From positions 4,105-68,104 of the forward strand of contig URTM01000014.1 in NCBI GenBank assembly GCA_900550865.1: a DNA stretch of 64,000 nucleotides. The letters are read 5' to 3'. The DNA comes from an uncultured Dorea sp. (GTDB lineage: Bacteria; Bacillota; Clostridia; Lachnospirales; Lachnospiraceae). Shown in pieces: positions 54,092 to 63,807 of the stretch (positions within the stretch are counted from its first letter, which is position 1; every line of letters begins with the position of its first letter). The notes under the pieces were generated by a model. The model saw only the letters and a program-made list of their open reading frames with translations. It did not search any database and was not told the DNA's origin. The position numbers and the translations under genes are program-made.

Positions 54092-57000
54092 TTATTTTTT
54101 CCTGTACTTCTGTAGTACGCGTACTAGTTTGCCAGAGTCTACCGGTTTTGATATATAATCATTCATTCCTGCATTCCTGCAGTCTTTTTCACTTTCTCTT
54201 GATGACTGTGCAGTCATTGCAATAACAGGAATCTCTTTTGCATCTGCTTTTTCTGATTTTCTGATTTCCTTTACTGCCTCCAGACCATCCATCACCGGCA
54301 TCATAATATCCATCAGCACAATATCATAATATCCACATTCCGACTGTCCGAACTTTTCCAGTGCTTCCTTTCCATTCCATGCTTTTTCTACTTCAGCACC
54401 GGCATCTGTCAGATAAAATTCTGCAATCTCCATATTTATATCATTATCTTCTGTCAGAAGAACTCTCATTCCCGTCAGATCATCCTGTTCTCCATTCCCG
54501 TCCGTTTTCTTCTTACCGTTTTCTTCCTGCGCCAGTGCAAATCTAAGACGGAACGTGATCTCAGTGCCTTCTCCCGGAGTACTCTCTACCTGGATTTCTC
54601 CGTTCATCCTTTCGATCAAGCCTTTTACGATCGACATTCCAAGTCCGGTGCCTTTATACTTTGTTCTTGCATCTGCTTTTTCCTGTGTAAACGGCTGAAA
54701 TAATTCATTTTCTATAAATTCTTTACTCATACCAATTCCGGTATCCACGATTTTAAATTCATAGACAACAATTTTCCCGTCACAGGATATCTCACTTGCA
54801 TATGTATCAATTGTGCCATTCTTTTTGTTATATTTCACCGCATTGCTGAACAGGTTCATCATTATCCTCTGAAGCTGCAGCGTATCTCCTTTTAACATTG
54901 TATGCTGGATATTCGCTCTGTGCTTCCGGTGCGTAATTCCGGTCTCTTCCAACTGTCCCTGCATCAATACTGCAACTTCTTTCATAAGCTCTGCAATATC
55001 AAATACTTCTTCGTGAACTTTCATATGACCAGATTCAATCTTACTCATATCCAGCACGTCATTGACCAGGTCGATCAGATGTCTTGTCGATATCTCAATT
55101 TTATCTACGTAATCTTTCAGTTTCTCCTGTTCGTTCCAGTTTTTCCGGATCATCTGTATCATTCCAAGAATCCCATTGATCGGGGTACGCAGATCATGAC
55201 TCATCCGGTTCAGGAATTCTGTCTTGGCTTTGCTGGCCAGATCAGCCTTTTCATAAGCAATCTGTAATTCCTCTTTTTCTTTCTGATCCTTTTCATGAAA
55301 TTCCGAAGTATTGCGGAACATAATAATTCCGCGGACTACCGTCTGTTCCCGCTCCTTTTCATTATCATAGATCATATCCTGAGACATCAGAACTGTCTTC
55401 TGTATCCATATCTCTTTTCCATTCTTGTTTCTTTCCTGATATTCTACCGTAACCTGTTTCTCACCGGCATAAAACCTGTCCAGAAGGCTTCCGGACGTAT
55501 CTACAATCCTGTACGTTTCCTGTGTATCTTCTGTAATATACTTCCGTCTCTCCCTGCAGTATGCATCATACGAACATGGAAGATCCGTCTTCAGATCGAA
55601 TGTCCTGTCTTCTTTCTTCTTATAATAAAATGTCCGTTCCAGGCAATCCTCTGTCAGATTCACAGTATGCAAAGCTTCTGCCGTCTCCAGAAGCGCTTCT
55701 ACATAATTACTGTTTTCCAGAATAGACTGTTTCATCTGTTCATAATATTGCTCTAATTGTATTTTCTCATCTTCCAGCATCTGCTTCATATCATGAAATA
55801 CTTCAAAGCCCACAATGAAATGATGCATCTCTCCGGTTGCCGTACTGTCCAGACGAAGGAATGTCATACGGCCTCTCAGAACATCTTCACCTCTCCGGCA
55901 GCAATATGGCAGTTCATATTTTGCTATTTTTTCTTCCATTTTCGAAAGTTTTGAGATGATCTTCGGAAGCTGCAGCTGTTCCCACATCTTTCTTCTGGAC
56001 GAATCATCTGCCAGTTCCTGTACGATCTGTTCTACCGCGCCCGAATAACTTCCGTCATCCGCAAGAAAGAAATTAGAACTCGCCCTCAGGATCGAATACT
56101 GATCCTGCATGGCGTCACAATACAGGCAGTCCGAAAAATGATATCCCTGTTGTTTGATTCCATCCAGGATCTGTATATGAAGTGCCCGGCGGTCTGCTGC
56201 TTCTTTCATCTTCGCCTGATTCTTATCTACATACATATTCTTATCCGCATACCGGAAAAGATCCCGCATCGTACATCCTTCGAAATCTGATGATAATGCG
56301 TATCCCACCGCATAACTGATCGGCATCTCCGGATGCTCTCTGGAATATTCCGCAATCTCCGAACGGATTTTTTCTAATATATTCCGCACCTGCTCATGAT
56401 TTACGTCTTCAAGTACAGCGATGAACTCGTCTCCTCCGTCTCGTCCTGCAAAATATTCTTCCGGCAGGGCTTTTCTTAGCTGAACAGCAAATGACCGGAT
56501 GTATTCATCTCCTTTTTCATGTCCGAGCCTGTTATTGATGATACGGAGATTATTCAGGTCAAATACGCACAAAGCCGTTGCTCCGTTCTCACCATCCGTC
56601 AGTTCTTCATCCAGGATTTCCTTACACCGGTTCTTGTTCGGAAGACCTGTTGCCTCATCCAGATACACTTTTTTCTTAAGCGCTTTATTCTGAGCTGCAT
56701 ACTTTACTGCTTTGACCAGTTCATATCCAAGCAGGCATATCAGACCAATAATGTCTGCAATAACAATCTTCTCCAGCCGGTCCAGTGCAGTCGCATTCTT
56801 CTGCGAGTACTCTTCCGCAAGTCCTGTCGCCTCATCACAGATGCCGAAGAACTCGTCACTTTTTGCAATAATATCTGTATTCTCATATCCATTTTCCCGG
56901 ACCAGAAGAATCTCTTTTTTCAGCTCCTGAAAGTATTTATCCAGTTTTTCCATCTTATTCTGAAAAGCCTTATCATCCAACCGGACCAGATTCAGCTTAT

Positions 57001-57274
57001 CACTTCCATAACGAAGTCCTTCTATGATAGACGATACCGATTCGATCATCTCATCCTGTGGTTCTTTTGCATTCTCCAGTTTGATGATGCGCTGCGTTTT
57101 TCCACGCACCAGTCCTGCATAGTTCACGACCCGGGCCGTTCCCTGAATCCTGCTCACCAGAACCATGATCGTCAGAAACAGCGCGATCAGTATGACCGTC
57201 AGGAGCATCATCAGTCCTCTTGTAATTTTTGAAATCTTTTTGTCTTTACTGCTCATAATCCTTTCTCCAGACAT
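54092..57274 (-). CDS. Membrane GGDEF - histidine kinase - receiver hybrid sensor
   Basis: A 1060-aa signalling protein. Two membrane helices (about 19-42 and 170-187) enclose an extracytoplasmic helical sensor of about 125 aa. A GGDEF domain (about 204-360) follows with an intact GGDEF at 280-284 and no RxxD inhibitory site. After PAS-like regions come HisKA with phospho-His693 (NRMSHDLRTPINGI), HATPase with VDTGIGM and GTGLGMSIV, and a C-terminal receiver with Asp989 (VLMDIMMPVMDG). It may couple c-di-GMP synthesis with a phosphorelay. Start ATG 57274 (AAGGGGAAACAT) or 57256 (GGAG) are both plausible. The RelA/SpoT-domain gene follows. Confidence 0.9.
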   Translation of the reverse strand: MSGERIMSSKDKKISKITRGLMMLLTVILIALFLTIMVLVSRIQGTARVVNYAGLVRGKTQRIIKLENAKEPQDEMIESVSSIIEGLRYGSDKLNLVRLDDKAFQNKMEKLDKYFQELKKEILLVRENGYENTDIIAKSDEFFGICDEATGLAEEYSQKNATALDRLEKIVIADIIGLICLLGYELVKAVKYAAQNKALKKKVYLDEATGLPNKNRCKEILDEELTDGENGATALCVFDLNNLRIINNRLGHEKGDEYIRSFAVQLRKALPEEYFAGRDGGDEFIAVLEDVNHEQVRNILEKIRSEIAEYSREHPEMPISYAVGYALSSDFEGCTMRDLFRYADKNMYVDKNQAKMKEAADRRALHIQILDGIKQQGYHFSDCLYCDAMQDQYSILRASSNFFLADDGSYSGAVEQIVQELADDSSRRKMWEQLQLPKIISKLSKMEEKIAKYELPYCCRRGEDVLRGRMTFLRLDSTATGEMHHFIVGFEVFHDMKQMLEDEKIQLEQYYEQMKQSILENSNYVEALLETAEALHTVNLTEDCLERTFYYKKKEDRTFDLKTDLPCSYDAYCRERRKYITEDTQETYRIVDTSGSLLDRFYAGEKQVTVEYQERNKNGKEIWIQKTVLMSQDMIYDNEKEREQTVVRGIIMFRNTSEFHEKDQKEKEELQIAYEKADLASKAKTEFLNRMSHDLRTPINGILGMIQMIRKNWNEQEKLKDYVDKIEISTRHLIDLVNDVLDMSKIESGHMKVHEEVFDIAELMKEVAVLMQGQLEETGITHRKHRANIQHTMLKGDTLQLQRIMMNLFSNAVKYNKKNGTIDTYASEISCDGKIVVYEFKIVDTGIGMSKEFIENELFQPFTQEKADARTKYKGTGLGMSIVKGLIERMNGEIQVESTPGEGTEITFRLRFALAQEENGKKKTDGNGEQDDLTGMRVLLTEDNDINMEIAEFYLTDAGAEVEKAWNGKEALEKFGQSECGYYDIVLMDIMMPVMDGLEAVKEIRKSEKADAKEIPVIAMTAQSSRESEKDCRNAGMNDYISKPVDSGKLVRVLQKYRKK

Positions 57275-57386
57275 ATGTTTCCCCTTTATACCTGCTCTTT
57301 TCCAGAATCATATTGTCTTTTATTTTATCAAATTCTCTCCTTGTTTTCCATTATGTTTCTATTATTATTTGGTGATTTACAAAAAA

Positions 57387-57428
57387 ATCCGGGAGACACT
57401 GATAAGTTTCATTCAGTATCTCCCGGAT
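57387..57428 (-). terminator. Terminator of the MATE exporter gene
   Basis: Sixteen-base arms ATCCGGGAGACACTGA/TCAGTATCTCCCGGAT with one G-U pair, followed by TTTTTTTG on the minus strand. Confidence 0.85.
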
Positions 57429-57435
57429 ATTGTCT

Positions 57436-58803
57436 TTATGATCTTTCTTCCATTCTTTTTAACTCCGGCAGCACAATACACAGCATCGTGATAAAGCAAA
57501 GACTTCCTCCGATCACATTCGATACCGGTTCTGCAAGAAATACACCATCCGTTCCCATATATAATGCATACGGCATCAGATAAGTCAGCGGAACTACGAT
57601 CACAACTTTTCGAAGTATCGAGAAGAAGATTGCCTGTCTCTTCTTATTCAATGACTTGAACACCGTCTGTCCCATATACTGCAGATCCATAAAAATAAAT
57701 GCTGCGAAATATTGTTTCAATGCAGGAACTGCATCTTTCATTAACATCTTATCTGAACTGAATATCCGGATCAGCACTTCCGGGATCACGATAATACTGC
57801 CCCACATCACACCGGTATAGACCAGGATCATAACTGCGAGAACAACCATCGCTTTTCTGACATATCCCGGTCGTCGTGCTCCGTAATTATAACTCAGGAT
57901 CGGAGAGGTTCCTTCATTCATTGCATGGATCGGCGTCTCTACAAGCTGCCGCACACTGGTAATAATCGTCATAACGGAAATATAAATATCTCCACCGGTA
58001 ACCGAAAGTACGTTATTACAGCAGATTGATACCAGACTATTTGTAAGCTGCATGATAAATCCAGCCATGCCAAGGCTTACAATATTCTTTGCATACCCGC
58101 TACATTCTCCAAACTCTTCTTTCTTTAAAAGGCGTACTTTCAATTCCGCTCTTTTTGTAAGAAAGACAAATACAAATAACGCAGACATCGTCTGTGACAA
58201 TACTGTAGCGATCGCAGCTCCCTGTACACCAAATCCCAGCACAAAAATGAATAGCGGATCCAGGATCAGATTTGCGACTGCACCGACCGTAACCGAAAGC
58301 ATACCGATCACCGAATATCCCTGCGCATTAATGAATGGATTCATTCCCACTGCAAGCATTGACGGCAGTGTACCGATCAGATAGATCATCATATATGGAT
58401 ATGCATAGTCAAGTGCCGCATTTGAGGCTCCAAACAGTACCAGTACCGGACGTGCAAAAAGCATTCCTGTGACCATCAGTATCACCGCACTCGCGCAGAC
58501 CATGGAAAATGAAGTGTTCATAATCCTGACTGCCGTCTTCTCTTCCTTCTTTCCCCGGTAAATAGAAAACAGCGGCGCGCCTCCGCCTCCAAACAGATTT
58601 GCAAACGCTGTAATAATCATGATCAACGGAAAACAGATTCCAACCGCACCAAGTGCCGCTGTTCCCACATGTGGAATACGGGCGATGTATACACGGTCTA
58701 CAATGTTATATAATAAATTCAAAAGCTGGGCAACAAGCATTGGAATGGCTGCTCCGAAAATATTTCCTGTTACCGTTCCATTTTCGAAATCAATTCTTTT
58801 CAT
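57436..58803 (-). CDS. MATE-family efflux transporter
   Basis: Twelve-helix MATE exporter (455 aa), cation-coupled, of the clostridial DinF/NorM-like branch. Starts with the family-typical FENGTVTGNIFGAAIPMLVAQLLN (first part) and shows internal duplication of the six-helix bundle. AAAGGAAAT precedes the ATG. Divergent from a LysR regulator that probably controls it. Drug or metabolite substrate unknown. Confidence 0.92.
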   Translation of the reverse strand: MKRIDFENGTVTGNIFGAAIPMLVAQLLNLLYNIVDRVYIARIPHVGTAALGAVGICFPLIMIITAFANLFGGGGAPLFSIYRGKKEEKTAVRIMNTSFSMVCASAVILMVTGMLFARPVLVLFGASNAALDYAYPYMMIYLIGTLPSMLAVGMNPFINAQGYSVIGMLSVTVGAVANLILDPLFIFVLGFGVQGAAIATVLSQTMSALFVFVFLTKRAELKVRLLKKEEFGECSGYAKNIVSLGMAGFIMQLTNSLVSICCNNVLSVTGGDIYISVMTIITSVRQLVETPIHAMNEGTSPILSYNYGARRPGYVRKAMVVLAVMILVYTGVMWGSIIVIPEVLIRIFSSDKMLMKDAVPALKQYFAAFIFMDLQYMGQTVFKSLNKKRQAIFFSILRKVVIVVPLTYLMPYALYMGTDGVFLAEPVSNVIGGSLCFITMLCIVLPELKRMEERS

Positions 58804-58986
58804 TTTCTACTTATTTCCTTTCTTTTTCTTGCGTTTTTAGTATAACATTGGTTATTATATATGTAAATTATTGTTTTTATATCATTATTCAATATTTTTT
58901 GTATGGTTTATAATTACACCTTACACCATATGTAACTATATTTTCCATATATACCCGTACAGTAAGTTTTATAAAAAGGAGATGCC

Positions 58987-59841
58987 ATGGAACTCAAACA
59001 ATTAGAATATTTCCGTGCTATCGTTGATGCCGGAACGATCAGTGGGGCTGCAAGAGATCTTCACATGACCCAGCCACCACTCAGCTATCAGATCAAAATG
59101 CTTGAAGAAGAACTTCAGGTACCGCTTCTTCTACGTGGGAAAAAAAGTATCACACTCACCGAGGCCGGTAAGACTCTTTACGAACAGGCCGGTAATCTGC
59201 TGATGCTTTCCGATCTTGCCAAACGAGAAGTGATAAAATCCAGTCAGTCGGCAACGTTACACCTTGGAATGACACCTTCTACGGTATCGATGATGTCAGA
59301 CCACCTTTTACGTTTTTCAAAGAAATATCCACAAGTACACTTTGATGTCCATGAAGGATCCACCTTTACTCTGAAAGACCAATTGGAAAATCACGTCATT
59401 GACCTGACCACTTTGCGAACCCCCATCGCTCTGAACGGATGTGAAACCCATACACTCTTAAAAGAAAGTCTCATGGCAATGGCAGTTCCGGAATATCCCC
59501 TCCTTAAGGGTCGGGATTCTATTCCTTTACAGGAACTTTCCGAACAGCCTCTGATTCTTTCACAACGTTACCAGAAATATATGCTCTCAGCATTTGAACG
59601 TGCAGGACTTGTGTGTGATATCTATTTTACCTGCGGGGATGCCCGCACCGCCATGACTATGGCCGAAAAAGGGCTTGGAATCGCGATTCTTCCCGCATCT
59701 ATGCAGACACTTTCTCAAAAGCTCAGGCCATGCATGATTTCCGATACCGATCTTATGACGGAGATTCTTCTTGCGTGGAGAAAAGAACGGCTTCCTGATG
59801 AAATCCGGGATTTTCTGAAAATGTGGAATATAGAAAAATAA
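58987..59841 (+). CDS. LysR-family transcriptional regulator
   Basis: A 284-aa LTTR: N-terminal helix-turn-helix (MELKQLEYFRAIVDAGTISG onward) and a periplasmic-binding-like effector domain (LHLGMTPSTVSMM onward). GGAG precedes the ATG. The 183-base divergent region shared with the MATE gene contains several T-N11-A-like palindromic sites, so regulation of the exporter is the likely role. Confidence 0.92.
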   Translation: MELKQLEYFRAIVDAGTISGAARDLHMTQPPLSYQIKMLEEELQVPLLLRGKKSITLTEAGKTLYEQAGNLLMLSDLAKREVIKSSQSATLHLGMTPSTVSMMSDHLLRFSKKYPQVHFDVHEGSTFTLKDQLENHVIDLTTLRTPIALNGCETHTLLKESLMAMAVPEYPLLKGRDSIPLQELSEQPLILSQRYQKYMLSAFERAGLVCDIYFTCGDARTAMTMAEKGLGIAILPASMQTLSQKLRPCMISDTDLMTEILLAWRKERLPDEIRDFLKMWNIEK

Positions 59842-59846
59842 AAAAG

Positions 59847-59887
59847 CAGAGTATCTTTCGCACACATAAGGCGCCGGAGATACTCTG
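59847..59887. terminator. Bidirectional terminator between the LysR gene and a small membrane-protein gene
   Basis: Stem CAGAGTATCT/AGATACTCTG with a 21-base loop; TTCTTTCTTTT follows on the plus strand and CTTTTTTATTTTT on the minus strand. Confidence 0.8.
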
Positions 59888-59910
59888 TTCTTTCTTTTGA
59901 CACGAATTAA

Positions 59911-60180
59911 TTACTTAGACATAAATGATACGAATTTCACACGCTGATCCATCCAGTCGCCGATCAGTCCGATTACTTTTCCCATTGTAAAAGCTGCCAG
60001 GATCGTTCCAACTCCGAGTCCATCCAGATGTCCCAGAAGCAGACCGGTCATAAGTGCTGTCACCGCCAGACAGATCACATCAAAAGACACCTTGATCCTT
60101 GAATATCTGATTCCTGTAATATCTGCCAGTTCTCTCCTGATCACAGATAACTCTTTTTCTCCCTTGACTTGTTCTAACAT
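59911..60180 (-). CDS. Short membrane protein resembling the C-terminus of YitT/YczE-type proteins
   Basis: An 89-aa protein with two hydrophobic helices (FDVICLAVTALMTGLLLG and VGTILAAFTMGKVIGLIG). The pattern SRIKVSFD ... GVGTILAAFTMGKVIG resembles the last two helices of YczE/YyaS/YitT-like membrane proteins, which are normally about 200 aa, so this looks like an N-terminally shortened relative. It nevertheless has its own promoter (60209-60237) and an AGGAGG site; ATG 60180 is better spaced than 60186. Function unknown. Confidence 0.6.
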   Translation of the reverse strand: MLEQVKGEKELSVIRRELADITGIRYSRIKVSFDVICLAVTALMTGLLLGHLDGLGVGTILAAFTMGKVIGLIGDWMDQRVKFVSFMSK

Positions 60181-60208
60181 AATCATTCCTCCTCAGTACA
60201 ACTTACTT

Positions 60209-60237
60209 ATTGTAATACTGTGAAGTTAGCCGGTCAA
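60209..60237 (-). promoter_or_regulatory. Promoter of the short membrane-protein gene
   Basis: TTGACC (60232-60237), 17-base spacer, TACAAT (60209-60214), about 25 bases before the start codon. Confidence 0.6.
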
Positions 60238-60287
60238 GAGAGACAGGACTATTTCACGATCTTTCACTCCTGGTCTTTCGCAGCTCA

Positions 60288-61307
60288 TTACTTCTTCCAG
60301 ACACACTCTCTGGTAATCTCGTCCAGACTCGTCACTCCGCACATTTTCATCGTGTCTTCCAATTCGGTTCCTATCTTGTCTATGTAAGATTTCACTCCTT
60401 CTTCCGCACCTCCGTAAACAGCCATTACAAATGGTCTCGCAATGATCACCGCATCTGCTCCCAGTGCCAGAGCCTTGAATACATCTACTCCGCTTCGGAT
60501 TCCGCCGTCTACGAATATCTTCATGGAATCGCCCACTGCCTTGGCAATCTCTTCCAACACTTCCGCAGTTGCCGGACACTGATCCAGTACACGGCCGCCA
60601 TGATTCGATACTACGATTGCAGAAGCTCCTGCCTCTTTCGCCTTTAATGCACCTCTGACCGTCATAACACCTTTCACAATAAACGGTGTTCCCGCCATTT
60701 TTACAATCTGTTCCAGTTCCTTCACCGTCTTGCTTCCTGCCGGCGGCTCCATGTTCTTAAGAAATGGAAGTCCTGCTGCATCGATATCCATTGCCACCGC
60801 AAATGCCTTTGATTCATGAACCATCTTCATCTTCTCTGCAACCGTATCTATATTCCATGGTTTTACAGTCGGAATTCCGATTCCATCTGCTTTTTTAATT
60901 GCTTTTGTCGCTGCAGTCATTACATTGCTGTCTACGCCATCTCCCGTAAATGCCGCAATCCCATTTTCTGCACATGCTGACACCAGAATATCATTATATG
61001 CCACATCATCCAGGCAGTCTCCGTAATGTAATCCAACTGCCCCAACCGGTCCTGCAAAGACTGGATACCGGAACTTCTGACCAAAGAGTTCCAGTGATGT
61101 ATCCACTGGTTTATTCTCCGCAATCGTATCCATCTGGACACGGATTTCTTTCCATTTATCATAGTTGCGGATAGCCGTATCCCCGATTCCTTTAGCGCCT
61201 GGTCCTGGCATCTGATTCTTACATGCACGTCCGTTACACTCCGGACAGGCCTTACAGTAATTTCCAATGCGTGTTCTTGCATTTTCTATGCATTCTGAGT
61301 AATTCAT
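60288..61307 (-). CDS. FMN-dependent alpha-hydroxy-acid dehydrogenase/oxidase family protein
   Basis: A 339-aa TIM-barrel flavoprotein of the lactate/glycolate oxidase family. Catalytic and FMN-binding elements are SNHGGRVLDQCP (catalytic His), VDGGIRSGVDVFKALALGAD and the phosphate-binding end. It has an extra N-terminal cysteine cluster CKACPECNGRAC that may hold a metal or Fe-S centre, as in anaerobic members. Substrate is probably a 2-hydroxy acid such as lactate, with a non-oxygen acceptor in an anaerobe. AAGGAG precedes the ATG. Confidence 0.88.
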   Translation of the reverse strand: MNYSECIENARTRIGNYCKACPECNGRACKNQMPGPGAKGIGDTAIRNYDKWKEIRVQMDTIAENKPVDTSLELFGQKFRYPVFAGPVGAVGLHYGDCLDDVAYNDILVSACAENGIAAFTGDGVDSNVMTAATKAIKKADGIGIPTVKPWNIDTVAEKMKMVHESKAFAVAMDIDAAGLPFLKNMEPPAGSKTVKELEQIVKMAGTPFIVKGVMTVRGALKAKEAGASAIVVSNHGGRVLDQCPATAEVLEEIAKAVGDSMKIFVDGGIRSGVDVFKALALGADAVIIARPFVMAVYGGAEEGVKSYIDKIGTELEDTMKMCGVTSLDEITRECVWKK

Positions 61308-61359
61308 ATTTTTTCTCCTTCTTTTTATATTTTTATTTCTTTCTTCATCTTATGATCTT

Positions 61360-61740
61360 TTAACATCTTCCACAATTCCTGCAGGGATTACACCTTAATT
61401 TTTTTAATCGCGGACACCATTCCCGAATTTCCGGCAGTTCTTCCCCTGTTATCCACTCTTTCGTCCTGTAATGATCTGAAATCGTAACTTTATCCCCATT
61501 CCAATCAATCTCCAGTGGATATAATGTAATATTTTCAGGATTCATACAACTCTGATGAAGTCTTGGAGAATACAATTCGTTTCCCCATGCGACTGACTGA
61601 TCTATTGTCCGGATTCGAATGTGTGTCTCGTCGAGATACACAATTTCCGGATTCTCTGTACACTGATAACTTTCTGGTATTTCATTTTTATAAATAGAAA
61701 TGATTCCGATCGGAGTCTTTATTTTTTTAACATTTTTCAT
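61360..61740 (-). CDS. Hypothetical protein with cysteine-rich tail
   Basis: A 126-aa soluble protein that I do not recognise. It ends in a cysteine cluster C-N-P-C-R-N-C-G-R-C, which could bind a metal. The start codon is 1 base after the stop codon of the Gfo/Idh gene, with the ribosome binding site AAAGGAG inside that gene, so translation is coupled. It lies 52 bases upstream of the hydroxy-acid dehydrogenase gene, suggesting a three-gene unit. Confidence 0.65.
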   Translation of the reverse strand: MKNVKKIKTPIGIISIYKNEIPESYQCTENPEIVYLDETHIRIRTIDQSVAWGNELYSPRLHQSCMNPENITLYPLEIDWNGDKVTISDHYRTKEWITGEELPEIREWCPRLKKLRCNPCRNCGRC

Positions 61741-61741
61741 C

Positions 61742-62725
61742 TTAATATCCGATCTCCTTTAGGATCCGATCAACAAGTCTTGCATTTTTCAGTGAAAACT
61801 CTTCCGTAACCGCCGGCATTTCACCCTCTGCAATACATCTTCCAAACTGTTCTGCTTCCAGACAATAATTCTGCGGAACTTCCATCGTCTTTACTTCTTC
61901 CCTTCCATCAGCCGTACGAATCGTATAACTTAATTCACCGTCACCATTGAAAGCAAATCTGGTTCCCGTAATGCTTCCTTTCGTTCCATCTATCTCCAGA
62001 CGGTCCAGACGTCTGTCCTGCTCTGTTGCAAGCGTCATGCCACAGGTAAATGCTGCTTTCTTTCCGCCTGCAAATTCCATAACTACAGATGTCAGCTTAT
62101 CAACCTGTTCTTCCGAAAAGACTGCTGAAGCCTTAATGTTCTCTGGTTCTTCGTTCATCATTACCAATGTCAGACTTGTGCTGTATACGCCCAGATCATA
62201 AGTACATCCGCCAAGTGTCTCTCGTCTCATCCGGATATTCTCCTTCTTATAATCTGAAGTAATGAAGGCCGAATCTATGTATCGGACTTCTCCTATCGTC
62301 CCTTCTTCTATCTCTTTTCTGATTGCAGTAATATAAGGACTATGCAGATATGCAAAAGCTTCCATAAGATATACGTGATTCTCTTTCGCTGTATCAAATA
62401 ACTCTTTTACCTGTTGTTCACTCGGTGCAAGCGGCTTTTCACACAGTACATGTTTACCGCTCTGCATGGCTTTCACTGCCCATTCATAATGTAAAGTGTT
62501 CGGCAGTGCAATGTATACTGCTTCCACTTCCGGATCGTCTAACAGTTCTTTGTAACTTCCATAAGCTTTTTCGAATCCAAACGCTTCTTTGAATTGTTCT
62601 GCTTTGTCTATATTTCTTCCGGCAATTGCATATAATTCACAGTTGTCTGCCTGCTGCATTCCGGGGATGGTGCAGCTTCTGGCTATTCCTGCAGTTCCTA
62701 TGACTCCCCATTTGATTTTTTTCAT
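61742..62725 (-). CDS. Gfo/Idh/MocA-family NAD(P)-dependent oxidoreductase
   Basis: A 327-aa sugar or polyol dehydrogenase-like protein: N-terminal Rossmann motif GVIGTAGIA, the family motif CEKPLA, and the C-terminal alpha/beta domain with GGCTYDLGVY. Substrate unknown (inositol/glucose-fructose type family). Upstream GCGAGGCG is a modest ribosome binding site. First gene of a probable unit with the cysteine-tailed protein and hydroxy-acid dehydrogenase. Confidence 0.88.
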   Translation of the reverse strand: MKKIKWGVIGTAGIARSCTIPGMQQADNCELYAIAGRNIDKAEQFKEAFGFEKAYGSYKELLDDPEVEAVYIALPNTLHYEWAVKAMQSGKHVLCEKPLAPSEQQVKELFDTAKENHVYLMEAFAYLHSPYITAIRKEIEEGTIGEVRYIDSAFITSDYKKENIRMRRETLGGCTYDLGVYSTSLTLVMMNEEPENIKASAVFSEEQVDKLTSVVMEFAGGKKAAFTCGMTLATEQDRRLDRLEIDGTKGSITGTRFAFNGDGELSYTIRTADGREEVKTMEVPQNYCLEAEQFGRCIAEGEMPAVTEEFSLKNARLVDRILKEIGY

Positions 62726-62792
62726 TTTTTACGCCTCGCTTTATGTATGATGATTTTATTTTAGCACTTTTGAAATAATTATCCTACTATAA

Positions 62793-62814
62793 AAGTAGTT
62801 GAATTCGACTACTT
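62793..62814 (-). terminator. Hairpin downstream of the truncated subtilase gene
   Basis: AAGTAGT/ACTACTT with a GAATTC-containing loop, followed by TTATAG on the minus strand. A second, 12-bp stem AATTCTCAAATT/AATTTGAGAATT (62856-62867 with 62887-62898) spans the subtilase stop codon. Confidence 0.5.
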
Positions 62815-62880
62815 AAAAATCTAGCTTGCATAAAAAATTTCGTCATGCTTTGAAGAATTCTCAAATTTGTTAAACACAGT

Positions 62881-63807
62881 CTAGTCAATTTGAGAATTTG
62901 GAAAGCTTTGTGCTGTACACAACGCCCCATACCCCACCTCCTCATTCGGATACTCCCCAAATCCCGGCAGTTCCTTCGCTCCCCGTCTCAGATAGGCTTT
63001 CACCTTCTCCCCATACAGATATGGATCATTCCCTCTCACGATCCCCCACTCCATCAAAAGTGCCGCACTCCCCGTCACGAACGGCGTGGCAAAGGATGTT
63101 CCGGTAAATGCGGCATATCCGCCTCCTGCCGCTGCTGTCACGACCTCCACTCCCGGTGCCACAAGATCAGGCTTCACCAGGTTCATAAGTCGGGTAAATC
63201 CTCTTCCCGAAAAGTCCGCATACGCAAATCTTCTTGCATCATATGCACCTACAGATATCGCACGGCTTGCCGAAGACGGGATAGTCAGTGTTGTCGCATC
63301 TGTCGGAAATAAGAATCCGGTTCCACGGTTCAACACATTGTCACTTGGAAGCCACATTTCATACTGACCTGTCACGATCTTTCCGGCACTTAAGACAATC
63401 CTCCATACTCCTTCTGTCAGATAACTTTCTACCGGAAGTAGATCTATATAGATTTCCTGGGAAGTACTGTACGGACTTGGTTTTCCATAATAAAGCAGTA
63501 TTTCTGTCTGACCGATTCGGAAGCGTTGCGGTCCCAATACCTCCGGTACCGGACCAACCCGCACTCCTGACGGATTGATGATCAAAATCTCTATCTGATC
63601 TGTATATTCTTTCCATATCTGGATACTGATCGCTGGCTGTCTGCTCTGAATTGCAAGCTGGATTGTCTCTTCTCCTTCCGATGTAATTCTACCGGAAGTA
63701 TGCCCGGCACTTGCCGCCTCATTTCCGGTTCCGATGCAGAACACACTCTTCCATATATTAGATATATCATCTATATACCGCTCCAGTAATGTCGTTCCGT
63801 CATGTGT
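62881..63807 (-). pseudogene. Subtilase (S8, clostridial Csp-like) 3' fragment, 5' part missing
   Basis: The open segment encodes the C-terminal part of a clostridial S8 subtilisin-like protease. It has the post-catalytic GTGNEAASAGHTSG segment (oxyanion Asn), a jelly-roll-like insertion, the catalytic Ser in GTSFATP and the C-terminal helix SAALLMEWG. The catalytic Asp and His domain is absent. Reading upstream, the family-typical H-D-G-T-T-L-L-E-R is still in frame, then a TGA (63808-63810) appears at once. The 5' half was therefore separated, and the neighbour to the right is a large serine recombinase. An internal GTG (63744) could start translation, but the product would lack two catalytic residues. 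Confidence 0.8.
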
